IMG/VR virus record: IMGVR_UViG_3300048587_000721
Coordinates: 1-23,935 of that record
From: a virus
Length of the DNA: 23,935 bases
Direction: 5' to 3' (one strand)
Under the pieces are notes generated by a model that did no database searches, was not told where the DNA came from, and saw nothing but the letters and a program-made list of their open reading frames with translations. Each line of letters opens with the position of its first letter. Within the stretch, counting starts at the first letter, position 1. Below, piece by piece: positions 1 to 9,023 of this stretch. The position numbers were made by a program, and so were the translations under genes.

Positions 1-547
1 CGTCCGGATCCCCGCCCTTGTCCTTCGGAGTAATCATGAGGTAACGGCCGCTGACCTTGACCGTATGATCAAAGCGGCGCCCGAGCCGGACCAAAAATGC
101 AATGTCGGACTCGGTCTGGTCCTCATGCTCAATCGGAATGGCCTTCAGCTCATCGAACACCATCGGCTTGAGACTGTTACGACGCGCAATCTCCTCGGCG
201 ATAGCACCAAGGGTGGTCCCATCCCAGGACTGTTCCCGCTGGCTCTTGAGCGATGCGCTCGATTCCATGGCTGCAGCCTCTATTTTCAAGGTCCGCTTTC
301 CGTTCATGGATATCCCGATATGTTTGGTCGTAAACTTTCCGACCGTCGTGAGCACGTTGCCATAGCCAAGGGCCACGGTGAATTCGAGTCCATCGGCGGG
401 CCATTCGATGCCATCGTCTGTCAGCTCCAGCGTCATGCTATCGGATTTCCAGCTGGCCTCGTCCCTTACCGTAAGCTTTTCGAGCCGCGAGCGGATTTTC
501 TCGGTGAGATCGCCGTTTTTGGTTTCAATGCGAAAGTTTGGATTCAT
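1..547 (-). CDS. D: Tail hub / late control protein D-like (partial, C-terminus outside window)
   Basis: P2 gpD-family proteins form the baseplate hub, the tube-like cap between the tail tube and the spike. I read this frame directly. It opens with ATG at 547 (MNPNFRIETKNGDL...) and stays open to base 1, giving 182 residues of a family of about 350-390, so the C-terminal half lies outside. Supporting features are the beta-rich N-terminal domain, the segment QREQSWDGTTLGAIAEEIA, which fits the 'T..ei...IA..ng' region of the family, and EHEDQTESDIAFLVRLGRRF, matching the typical 'Q.nESD..FL.RLa...g' motif. The start overlaps the stop of the X gene as ATGA. The position after U and X is the usual place for D in P2-type tails. 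Confidence in the family is high. Confidence 0.88.
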   Translation of the reverse strand, partial: MNPNFRIETKNGDLTEKIRSRLEKLTVRDEASWKSDSMTLELTDDGIEWPADGLEFTVALGYGNVLTTVGKFTTKHIGISMNGKRTLKIEAAAMESSASLKSQREQSWDGTTLGAIAEEIARRNSLKPMVFDELKAIPIEHEDQTESDIAFLVRLGRRFDHTVKVSGRYLMITPKDKGGDPD

Positions 548-771
548 TCAAATACCCGAATGCTGTTTGTTATTGATGTCGGTCTTTTTAACTCAGGAAG
601 TGTGATCACGATTGGCTTTGACAGAGGCAGGACTCTTCCGAGATCATCGAAGTGAACAAGTAAGGCCCAGTTGGCCCGGAGAACAGCTTCAAGCGACCCG
701 GGCAGATCCCCGTAGTAATTCCAGCAGATCTGATCCAGTTCATTGCCTTCTTTTAAACGGTATTCAGCCAT
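544..771 (-). CDS. X: Phage tail protein X (LysM-like, P2 gpX family)
   Basis: A 75-residue protein close in length to P2 gpX (67 residues). These are small LysM-fold proteins needed for tail completion. The pattern is clear: LKEGNELDQICWNYYGD resembles the family's 'GdtLDaIc.ryYG', followed by EAVLRANWALL ('eaVlaaNpgL') and a C-terminal P-x-x-LPEL segment. It overlaps U by 8 bases upstream and the D start by 4 bases (ATGA) downstream, so it is translationally coupled to both. In P2 itself gene X lies near the lysis genes; the order U-X-D seen here occurs in many prophages. Confident. Confidence 0.88.
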   Translation of the reverse strand: MAEYRLKEGNELDQICWNYYGDLPGSLEAVLRANWALLVHFDDLGRVLPLSKPIVITLPELKRPTSITNSIRVFE

Positions 772-1198
772 AAAACTCCAGCTCCAGCGTGAATTCGATC
801 CGAAGTGGAACTCCTTCCCCGATAAAAATCGACCGTCCCTCCTTTATTTTGCGAATAATCCAGAGCCCCATGTTTTCGCCGACTTTGGTGTCGGCATAAA
901 TAAGACGCTGTGGATTTCCCACGGAGGCCATATCCCTTAACCTTTTCAGCTGATCGAAACCACCCGTGAACGCAGGATGGGATACGCCGGAGATTGTCAT
1001 CTTATCGTCGTGCGGCCGTCCTTTGCGGTCGCCAAGGAATTGATGCACAGGAGCTGCACCAAGAGGCTCCTGTCTCACCCAACGGTATTCGGTTTCGCGC
1101 TCAATCTTATCCGGTGTGAGCGTTTGAAGCTCAAAGCTGAAATCACCGAGCTTTGCAAAAACCTGCTTTCTAAAAAAGGGAATGGGATCAAAGGCCAT
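764..1198 (-). CDS. U: Phage tail protein U-like (P2 gpU family)
   Basis: A 144-residue protein similar in length to P2 gpU (159). gpU-family proteins act late in contractile tail assembly. Visible hallmarks are the N-terminal FxF segment (GDFSFELQTLTPDKIERET), the WVRQEPLG segment, DDKMTISGVSHPAFTGG (family: 'd.i.l.G.ifP.f.Gg...l..Lr.ma') and a C-terminal stretch ending in ...RIEFTLELEFYG. Its ATG at 1198 overlaps the tape measure stop as TGATG. The position between T and X/D fits the P2 tail operon. Confidence 0.87.
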   Translation of the reverse strand: MAFDPIPFFRKQVFAKLGDFSFELQTLTPDKIERETEYRWVRQEPLGAAPVHQFLGDRKGRPHDDKMTISGVSHPAFTGGFDQLKRLRDMASVGNPQRLIYADTKVGENMGLWIIRKIKEGRSIFIGEGVPLRIEFTLELEFYG

Positions 1199-4100
1199 CA
1201 GCTGACCTCCACCGGATCGAGGAACGAAAAGGACGGTGAGTTTCGGAAGGCCGATTGGATCTCACTTTTGATTTTGCTCGCAACCTCACGAGGCGCTGAA
1301 GATCCCGCGTCCACATGAATCGTGGCATTGACGGTGATCACATTCCTCTGGGTATAGGATCCACTTCCGCCTCCAGCCCGCTCCAGGGCCGCCGGCACCT
1401 TCACTGCATCAGGCATGGTGAAAAGCTCGGAAAGCTCCTTTTTACCTGCATCCCAGCTATCCGAAATCCACTTGGGAAAGGCCGTTACTGCATCGACGGT
1501 GGAGTCAATCCAGGGGAACATGACCTTGATATAGGGCTTCACGGCCTCATAGGCATTCTTGAAAAATCCCGTGAACTTTTCCCAGACTCCCTTGAACCAG
1601 CCCGAGCCGCTGACCTTCTCTTTAACCCAGTCCCAAGCGGCGCCAATGCCGTTGGTGATGGACGTCCAGGTTTCGAGTGCCGTCTCTTTGATAGCGATCC
1701 ACATTTTCTGAAGCTTAGGCCCGATAGTTCCCCAGTTTTTCCAGATGAGATATCCGCCGGCCGCGATTGCTGCTACAGCCGCGGCAATGCCCCAGCCGAC
1801 CGGCCCGAGGCCCATCAGAGCTGCCCCCACTCCTCGCAAGGCTCCACCGAGAAGCGGGCCTGCCTTAAGAAGGCCACTCCATCCGCGCATGCCGCCTCCC
1901 TTCAGCAGTCGTCCACCCCATCTGCCAAGAGTCTTGCCTTTGCCCCAGCCCTTTTTTGCGCCTGACTTTGACCACAAAAGTCCGAGGCCTTCTGTGAGAT
2001 AATTCATTCCGATCCCGGCTCCGGTCCTGAGCCATCTCATGCCCGAGGCGCCCATGGTGCCGGGACCAAACCATTTGCCAACGGTCTTCCCTGCACGAAC
2101 AAGATCAACGACACCCGAAAGTGAAAACTTCAAAAGAGCCATGGCCCCGTTGAAAGCAAAGACGCTTCCGACCCCAAGCATGATGTTTTTAGCCAGTTCC
2201 TTGTTGGTTTTGATCCATTCGCCAAAGCCATTAAGGATGGGCTTTAACCAGACAATCATATCGCGGAGGATGGGAATGAAAGCCTCACCAAAGGTGATCA
2301 TGATATCGTTCATGGCGCTGCTGACTTCATCCAGCTGAGCCGCGGTTGATGTGCTCAGCTCCTTTCTGGTCTTCTCCATGGTCTGCGATTCTTCGAGAGC
2401 CTTCAGCAGCTGATCAAAGTTTTTTCCACTCCGGGCAAACTCCTTCATGAGATCCGCCACGCCCGTGCGCGTGCGGGAGAAGAAGATTTCGATATACTTG
2501 AGCTGCTCTTTCATCGGGAGCATCTGGATCTGCGTCCTGATTTCCTGGGTCAGCTCATCGGAAGTTTTGGTGCCTCCCAGGGCTTTGGTGCGGCTGATAT
2601 TGAGACGCCTTAGTGCAGCGTCCACATCCTTGCCCTTACCGGCAAATTCGTCGGCTCGCATGTCCTGCAGTCTTGGTCCCAGATTCAGCTTACTGAATAT
2701 TTTCTGCATCTGAGCGTCCAAAGCGGAACCCTTGAGTCCTGTGAGTGAGCCCGAAATCGCTGCCAGGATCCCGCCACCGCTCATGGCGCGATTGACTTTG
2801 ATTCCGATGCCATTTGCGGCCGCACGGAGATCATTGTCAGACATTTTCAGAAGGGATTTACTCATGGCGTTATAGGCTGGCGCCAGCTCAAAGGTCCTCT
2901 GCATAAGTCTGAGTGAGCCATCCGCCTGTGATCTCAAAAGAATCGATGCCCCAGGTGCGTGATCCTCGCCGCCGAGTGCCTTCGAGACAGCTGCACGCTT
3001 CGCGGATCCGTACCTTCTCTCTTTCATCCCGACGTTGATATCGCCGATGATATCCATCCAGTCCCGCAGATTTCCATCCTTGTCCTTTATCCTTATCTCC
3101 AGATCTTCAAAAACCCGGCGCAGCTCCTTCGGAGGTTTGGCCATGCGCAGAAAGATGGCGCGCATCGTAGTACCTGCCATGGAGCCTTTAACCCCGCTGT
3201 TATGAAGAACAGAGGATGACGCGAGGGTTTGCTCAAGACTCGACCCGACATCAACTGACGACGCCGCAACATACTTCAGCATTTCCCCAAGGGATTCCAG
3301 GCTTGAAGCGGATCCCAGGTATGCGGCCGTGAGCGAATCACCGACACGCGCCATCTGTGAGACATCGAGATTAAAACCCTGAAGCACTTCGCTTGTGATT
3401 TCCGCCGTGCGGGCGAGGGAGGTCATCGAGCTTTCCGCCAGAGCCAGCATACTCGGCATGACAGCGATAATGTCATTCGTCCTGTAGCCTGCCGTGGCCA
3501 GCTCATTCTGCGCCTCGGCCGCCTCCTTTGCCGTAAAGATCGTGGAAGCACCGAGATCGCGGGCCTGCTTTTTGAGCCGGGAAAATTCCTCGGCATTTGC
3601 GCCGGTCATAGCCTTGACCCGAATCATAGCCTTTTCAAATGCCACGGCTTCACGAATGGGGGCAGTGAAGATGAAGCCACTGCCTAGCGTAAAATAAAAA
3701 TGACTCATCGCCTGCGAGCGAAGATCATGTGCCCTCGCCTGCAGTCTATTGATTTCCTCCTGACGCTTTTCGAGAGCCTGGGTCTTCGCAAGTTGTAGCG
3801 CATGAAGCCTCTGGGCCTCAGTCAGATCATTGACCTCGTGACCCTGCTTTTCAAGGGATTTGGTGTGTTTGTCACTCGCTTCCGTGGCGGATTCGATTCG
3901 CTTCTCAGTGGCGCCGATGGAGGAGGCCAGATCCGTCTCTTTTTTTTCGAGCTGCTCCAGAGACTTCTTGTTTTCCTGAGCCTCTTTGGTGTGAGCTTTC
4001 TTTGCCTCGGTTGCCTCCTTCTCCGCCTTTTTCGCGGAATCAAGGGCCTCGGCTGAGCCCCTCGTCTTCTCTTCAAGCTCACTCAGATGTTTGTTTTGAG

Positions 4101-4869
4101 CCTCGCTCGCGGCACTCATTGCAACCTTTTGATCAATGAGCATCCTGTTCACGCGTTCAAAACGCAGGGCTGCAGCCTCGGCCGCTACTGCAGTATCCCT
4201 GGCTGTGGCTTCGTAAATATGCATCGCATTAGCCAGCTCCTGGGCTTTGGCCCGCTGCTGCTCCAGCTCCCGTGTAAGTCGCGTTATCTCCGGCGCTGGT
4301 GCCCCGGTTGCCGAGAGTCCGGCAAGATTGGCCTCCCTGGTGGCAATACCGGAATGAAGTGTGGCAAGGTATTGCCGTTTTCCATCGAGAGTGGCTTGCG
4401 CACCGGCCGCCACCCTTGCCGCACTCTTTTTCGCATTCTCCAGATCCTTCAGTTCTGCACGCTGCCGTTGAAGGAGCGCAATCTGCTCCTGGCTCGGCTT
4501 TCTCAGAGCTTCAATGGCCGCGCGTTCCCGCTCCAGCTCCTGCCTATTGGCTGCGTAAGCCGATGTGGCTTCTTCAACCGAAGCCCGGGCTCTGTCAATG
4601 GCCTGGTCGAGCGCAGCATGGGCTGCACGCTGCTGGGTGAGCTCCACTCTAACCTTTTCAAGCTCGCTCTTCTGGATGCCAAGCGTCTGATTGAGCTGAA
4701 CGGCATCCTCACGAACCCTTTGAAGCCCTGAAAACTCCCGCGAAGTGCGGGAGAGGGCCTTGATGGATCCACGAAGATCGGCCATCCTCTGATCGGCTGT
4801 GCTAAATGAACTTTTGAACGATCCGTCTAATGCTGCCCGGATCAGAACACTCACCTGGCGTTTCGACAT
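1198..4869 (-). CDS. T: Tail tape measure protein (gpT-like, TP901 family)
   Basis: At 1223 residues this is the largest gene of the tail module. Tape measure proteins fill the tail lumen and set tail length. Residues about 40-390 are charged, Glu/Lys/Ala-rich, heptad-like coiled coil. Residues about 410-610 carry the TP901 core (FEKAMIRVKAMTGANAEEF, LGASTIFTAKEAAEAQNELA, VLQGFNLDV, LKYVAASSVDVGSSLEQTLA). Residues about 1003-1043 form a Gly/Ala-rich hydrophobic stretch, as in tape measures that meet the host membrane. P2 gpT is about 815 residues, so at roughly 1.5 angstroms per residue this tail should be longer than P2's; that is inference. The start at 4869 lies inside the E' frame (67-base overlap), as in P2, and is preceded by GGGAG about 10 bases upstream. 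Confidence 0.92.
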   Translation of the reverse strand: MSKRQVSVLIRAALDGSFKSSFSTADQRMADLRGSIKALSRTSREFSGLQRVREDAVQLNQTLGIQKSELEKVRVELTQQRAAHAALDQAIDRARASVEEATSAYAANRQELERERAAIEALRKPSQEQIALLQRQRAELKDLENAKKSAARVAAGAQATLDGKRQYLATLHSGIATREANLAGLSATGAPAPEITRLTRELEQQRAKAQELANAMHIYEATARDTAVAAEAAALRFERVNRMLIDQKVAMSAASEAQNKHLSELEEKTRGSAEALDSAKKAEKEATEAKKAHTKEAQENKKSLEQLEKKETDLASSIGATEKRIESATEASDKHTKSLEKQGHEVNDLTEAQRLHALQLAKTQALEKRQEEINRLQARAHDLRSQAMSHFYFTLGSGFIFTAPIREAVAFEKAMIRVKAMTGANAEEFSRLKKQARDLGASTIFTAKEAAEAQNELATAGYRTNDIIAVMPSMLALAESSMTSLARTAEITSEVLQGFNLDVSQMARVGDSLTAAYLGSASSLESLGEMLKYVAASSVDVGSSLEQTLASSSVLHNSGVKGSMAGTTMRAIFLRMAKPPKELRRVFEDLEIRIKDKDGNLRDWMDIIGDINVGMKERRYGSAKRAAVSKALGGEDHAPGASILLRSQADGSLRLMQRTFELAPAYNAMSKSLLKMSDNDLRAAANGIGIKVNRAMSGGGILAAISGSLTGLKGSALDAQMQKIFSKLNLGPRLQDMRADEFAGKGKDVDAALRRLNISRTKALGGTKTSDELTQEIRTQIQMLPMKEQLKYIEIFFSRTRTGVADLMKEFARSGKNFDQLLKALEESQTMEKTRKELSTSTAAQLDEVSSAMNDIMITFGEAFIPILRDMIVWLKPILNGFGEWIKTNKELAKNIMLGVGSVFAFNGAMALLKFSLSGVVDLVRAGKTVGKWFGPGTMGASGMRWLRTGAGIGMNYLTEGLGLLWSKSGAKKGWGKGKTLGRWGGRLLKGGGMRGWSGLLKAGPLLGGALRGVGAALMGLGPVGWGIAAAVAAIAAGGYLIWKNWGTIGPKLQKMWIAIKETALETWTSITNGIGAAWDWVKEKVSGSGWFKGVWEKFTGFFKNAYEAVKPYIKVMFPWIDSTVDAVTAFPKWISDSWDAGKKELSELFTMPDAVKVPAALERAGGGSGSYTQRNVITVNATIHVDAGSSAPREVASKIKSEIQSAFRNSPSFSFLDPVEVS

Positions 4870-5430
4870 TTATAAGGCTCTCCCGGCCGTCTTCCTTTTT
4901 TTCATCCCTTGTCTCATCCAACGCTTCCAGCCATTCCCTGAACTCGGTGAGAGTCATGGCCATGGTTTCATAAGCACTCAGGCCATACCGCTCACGGAGC
5001 AGGGCCACAGCCCTGAGCATCAGGCGGAGTGCCTCCTCGGGCTCGACTTTTTTCCAGGCTCCACTCCAGTTTTTTCCGGGGCGACATTCGGATTCTGAAG
5101 TTTTCTGATGATCGCAACGAGAGCATCCTTGTCAGAGATCGCCAGCTCATCAATGGCATCTGCCGGGAAACCCTCGCAATAAGCTTCGAGAAGCATCCTC
5201 TCACACTGAAGCTCCAGCTCCCGAAAGCGGACCAGAGCCTCGCCAGGAAGCCCCAGGACACCATCCTCTGCAAAATCTTCAGTGACAAAGTTTTCCTTTT
5301 TAAATTCCGAAAGCATTTTCCCGATTCGGATGCTCACAAGCTCATGTTTGACCTGGGCGGCATCAGGCAGGTTCAAGTGTGTGATGGTGGATCCGTTGTA
5401 TTGGATGGTATGTTTCAGGGAATGTTTCAT
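4802..5430 (-). CDS. E': Tail assembly chaperone E+E' (product of predicted -1 frameshift)
   Basis: This is the predicted extended product of gene E. Ribosomes would read gene E from ATG 5430, slip back one base on A AAA AAG (5053-5047) and continue in the -1 frame to the TAG at 4804-4802. The -1 frame is open through the whole overlap (VEPEEALRL, then MLRAVALLRERYGLSAYETM...), giving about 209 residues. The C-terminal part is acidic and helical (TLTEFREWLEALDETRDEKKED). In P2 the E/E' pair between FII and T is made by the same mechanism, and E' overlaps the start of T as here. An alternative is independent initiation at ATG 5020, which overlaps the E stop as TGATG. Both could operate. Confidence 0.72.
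5020..5430 (-). CDS. E: Tail assembly chaperone gpE-like
   Basis: A 136-residue product in the gpE position between the tail tube gene and the tape measure. Proteins here act as chaperones for the tape measure during tail assembly. The open frame extends upstream to 5553, but ATG 5430 (MKHSLKHTIQYNGSTITHL) is preferred. It follows GAGGT at proper spacing and avoids a long overlap with FII, which ends at 5441. The sequence 'I.yng..i..L.l..p' near the start and the following helical region fit tail-chaperone proteins of this type. The stop is TGA at 5022-5020. Sequence identity to P2 gpE is not obvious; the call leans on position, size and the frameshift. Confidence 0.75.
   Translation of the reverse strand: MKHSLKHTIQYNGSTITHLNLPDAAQVKHELVSIRIGKMLSEFKKENFVTEDFAEDGVLGLPGEALVRFRELELQCERMLLEAYCEGFPADAIDELAISDKDALVAIIRKLQNPNVAPEKTGVEPGKKSSPRRHSA
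5047..5053 (-). promoter_or_regulatory. Predicted -1 ribosomal frameshift slippery site A AAA AAG
   Basis: Read in the E frame the codons are GGA AAA AAG, giving the heptamer A AAA AAG. This is the same slippery sequence as Escherichia coli dnaX. GGAG at 5062-5059 lies 5 bases upstream and could act as an internal Shine-Dalgarno stimulator. Downstream, CAGGGC-TGTG-GCCCTG (5015-5000) can form a 6-bp hairpin, and a weak GGAG/CTCC stem lies closer. The -1 frame is open on both sides. Confidence 0.7.
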
Positions 5431-5440
5431 ATCAATACCT

Positions 5441-5962
5441 CTACGCCAGCTTGAGATTTTTACGAAGGGATGCGAAGTGATCAAAGACACCGTGAACGAG
5501 AATTCCTCCTTTGGCGTCCACTTCAAAAGCCGGGATCCCGTCACGGATGACAAGAAGCGACATCAGATCCATCTGAAGAGTTTGCTGGCCGGCCTTGATG
5601 TCAGCGACCTTCGCCGTTCCGTTCTCGATTTTATTGATCGATCCACGCATCGTGTAGATGATCTGTGATGTTTTTCCTTCCGCACTCTGAAGGTGTCCAT
5701 AGAGAATCGCCGTGACAAAGCCGGCCAGAGGCGAACCCGCGGCCGCAAAGTTTCGGATCTCCTGCTCGCTCATTTTGAAGGTTGCGCTCATGGCCTGAAG
5801 GGCCACGGGCTGCTTGATGGGCATGGACATGCCCGCGTTGAAGATTTCCTCTGTCTTGTACTCAATCGTTGGCAAAATCACCTCTTCGACTTTGCCTGAA
5901 TGATCGCCATCAGCAAGGAAAAGGTTGAAGTTTACTATGCTGTAGGGAAGTTGAGCTGCCAT
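5441..5962 (-). CDS. FII: Major tail tube protein (P2 gpFII family)
   Basis: 173 residues, almost exactly the length of P2 FII (172). FII polymerises into the inner tube of the contractile tail. The N-terminus (LPYSIVNFNLFLADGD, then VEEVILPTIEYKTEEI.NAGM) matches the family pattern 'l..fnvf.dG....G...e..lP.l..k.e...gGM'. The C-terminus (GTAKVADIKAGQQTLQMDLMSLLVIRDG...V) resembles 'd.G..Kpg...e..y.l...yy...dG'. AAGGA lies 8 bases before ATG 5962. It follows the collagen-like gene by 9 bases. In P2, FII follows the sheath directly, so the collagen-like gene is an insertion between the two. Confidence 0.9.
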   Translation of the reverse strand: MAAQLPYSIVNFNLFLADGDHSGKVEEVILPTIEYKTEEIFNAGMSMPIKQPVALQAMSATFKMSEQEIRNFAAAGSPLAGFVTAILYGHLQSAEGKTSQIIYTMRGSINKIENGTAKVADIKAGQQTLQMDLMSLLVIRDGIPAFEVDAKGGILVHGVFDHFASLRKNLKLA

Positions 5963-5971
5963 GATCTATCC

Positions 5972-7344
<1,373 letters not shown>

Positions 7345-7345
<1 letters not shown>

Positions 7346-8091
7346 TATGCGAGGTCCTTATAGTAAGCAGTTGTGTTAAAGCCTTCAAAATAAAGGGTTT
7401 CAGCCACCGCGACGGGCGTGAAGTCATATTTCCAGTAGTATTTTCCGCTGGCGATCGAATCAGGCGTATTGCGATCCGCATCCCGTTCGCACTTGCCTCC
7501 AATGATCGCCTCATCGACCTGTTTGAGATCCCGAAGATAATCGTTCACCTTTTGCTCCACCGCATCGACCAGCCTGATGGTAAGCCCCCTGGCCAGAGCC
7601 CAGCTGTTTGATGTAATGAGAGCCTCCTCAATCGAATCAGAGATCCGAACTTTTTGAATCTGATTCGTTTTGAGATCATCGGGATTGCCGCTGCCGCGCA
7701 CGCCCCAGATACGAAAGCCGTTATCGCGCACGATCGTGGCCACCTGCATCGCGTTATACTGCTGGGCAGTGGTCTCGGGATCATCGACTTCGAAGGAAAT
7801 GGGAACGCTCGTTCCGAGAACGCCTTCAATGAGCTGATTCGATGGCGACTCTCCGACCTTGATGCGAGCAAAAACTCCTGCGACATAGGAGCTGGCCGGG
7901 ACATCGATGACATTCTCACCATCGACAACCTTCACGGTCGGCGAGACGATATAAAGGCGGGGATTGCCATTGAGGTTCCGAAAGATCTTAAGCTCCGTCG
8001 CTTCATTTGGCCCATCAATGACGGCGATCGCTTTGAGGCGTTTCGCCACTGATGAGAGTTTCTGGGCTATGGGGTTTGCAATCTTGGCCAT
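7345..8091 (-). CDS. FI: Tail sheath protein, C-terminal part (second gene of a split sheath)
   Basis: 248 residues corresponding to the C-terminal portion of P2 FI-type sheath proteins. The segments are [20 protein letters not shown] (family 'va..L...a..lra.a..d.P'), [33 protein letters not shown] (the 'ngf..WG.rt' motif) and [18 protein letters not shown]. The C-terminus is [22 protein letters not shown] 8091 ([10 protein letters not shown]) is preceded by AAGAGG about 8 bases upstream, with the TAA of the N-terminal gene at 8098-8096 between them. The frame is +1 relative to the upstream gene; it opens at TTG 8139 after a TAA stop. With the partner gene the total is 424 residues, close to P2 FI (396). 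It is either a genuine two-subunit sheath or an intact gene broken by a frameshift. Confidence 0.88.
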
Positions 8092-8095
8092 GAAA

Positions 8096-8626
8096 TTACC
8101 TCTTTTTATTGGCTGTAGTGGATTCGCTTTCCAGAGCAATTATGCGATTCACCGGATCAAGAGCTGGAGCTGGGTCTGGAGCTGGATTTGGAGGAGTTGT
8201 CGGATTTGTCCCCGACGCTGACCCGGGGTCATCCAGGTTTTTATTGCCAAAGCCAGGGGCGATCAGAATTTTAGGTTTAAAACCCGTGATGCTCTTGGCA
8301 TTCAAGAAGGCTTCAATCGCTGTGATAATATCCGCCTGGGAGTCAGATGCCGAGCGGACAAGAACGATCCGCGCAGTCGTCTGCTCCTGGACACCAATCA
8401 CCGAGTAATAGAGAGTCCCTTTTTCCCCTTTCGCACCTTCCGGATGGATGGCTGCGAGTGCCTCCTTCTTTCCCAAAAACGCCACGGGTACACCCGGCTT
8501 GAGTACGGTGCTTCCCGTTGCCGTCCCGACAATTCCGACAACATTCACCGCCGGCGAGCGGAACGTTTCAACCGCTCCCGTGTTTTGATTGACCACAATT
8601 CCATGTACGTATCCTGCATCAGCCAT
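8096..8626 (-). CDS. FI: Tail sheath protein, N-terminal part (first gene of a split sheath)
   Basis: 176 residues matching the N-terminal part of P2-type sheath proteins: HGIVVNQNTGAVETFRSPAVNVVGIVGTA (family 'hGv...e...g...i....t.viGivgta'), then PVAFLGKKEALAAI and the segment FKPKILIAPGFG. Normally the C-terminal half of the sheath follows at this point. Here the chain instead runs into a Pro/Ala/Asp-rich tail (PNPAPDPAPALDP), then ESESTTANKKR and TAA. The start is ATG 8626 (MADAGYVHG); GAGGT lies just upstream and the gene overlaps the I stop by 8 bases. The longer open frame from 8725 lies inside gene I and is not needed. Confidence 0.86.
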   Translation of the reverse strand: MADAGYVHGIVVNQNTGAVETFRSPAVNVVGIVGTATGSTVLKPGVPVAFLGKKEALAAIHPEGAKGEKGTLYYSVIGVQEQTTARIVLVRSASDSQADIITAIEAFLNAKSITGFKPKILIAPGFGNKNLDDPGSASGTNPTTPPNPAPDPAPALDPVNRIIALESESTTANKKR

Positions 8627-9023
8627 ATTTGACCTCAAATTCTCCGTTGAATATGCGAATGAGCTTTCCTCTCGTCTGAACTGAAACATCCAGCGCAGCG
8701 AGGATTGCGTTGATTTCCTTTTCACTTGGCACCCGACCTGGATCCACCTCGTATTCCATCGGGTTCAGTCGATAAAATTTCGCATCCGGAAAGCCGACCC
8801 ACCGAAGGGCGGTACGGATGGCAAAGAGCGTTCCGTGAAGACGCGCGAACTCCCGCACCTCATCACGTACTACGCTGAGATCCAGAGCATGTGGGAGCAG
8901 TGGCTCCAGTCCGTATTCCCAGAGAATCATCTCTCTCGTGACGGGATCCGTTTGAATCCGGATATTTTCGATACTGCTTCCATCAAACTTCGAGTGTATC
9001 TTTCTCAAAATTCTCTCAATCAT
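8619..9023 (-). CDS. I: Baseplate/tail protein I (P2 gpI family)
   Basis: 134 residues; P2 gpI is about 176. gpI is a baseplate wedge component that works with gpJ. The central segment LLPHALDLSVVRDEVREFARLHGTLFAIRTALRWVGF matches the family signature 'LP.LAw...vd.W........r......f..HR.kGT..alr.al...G'. It is followed by Y.LNP and a C-terminal arm with K.IRIFNGEFEVKYG. The ATG at 9023 overlaps the stop of J as ATGA. In P2 the fibre genes H and G would come next; here the sheath gene follows directly. Confidence 0.85.
   Translation of the reverse strand: MIERILRKIHSKFDGSSIENIRIQTDPVTREMILWEYGLEPLLPHALDLSVVRDEVREFARLHGTLFAIRTALRWVGFPDAKFYRLNPMEYEVDPGRVPSEKEINAILAALDVSVQTRGKLIRIFNGEFEVKYG

Noticed and set aside
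1315-4731. Several plus-strand open frames of 80-216 codons
   Set aside because: All lie antisense to the tape measure gene and show composition expected of its complement; none has recognisable motifs.
8626-8725. Upstream extension of the sheath N-terminal frame to 8725
   Set aside because: It lies inside gene I; the ATG at 8626 has a good ribosome site and the following residues match the family N-terminus.
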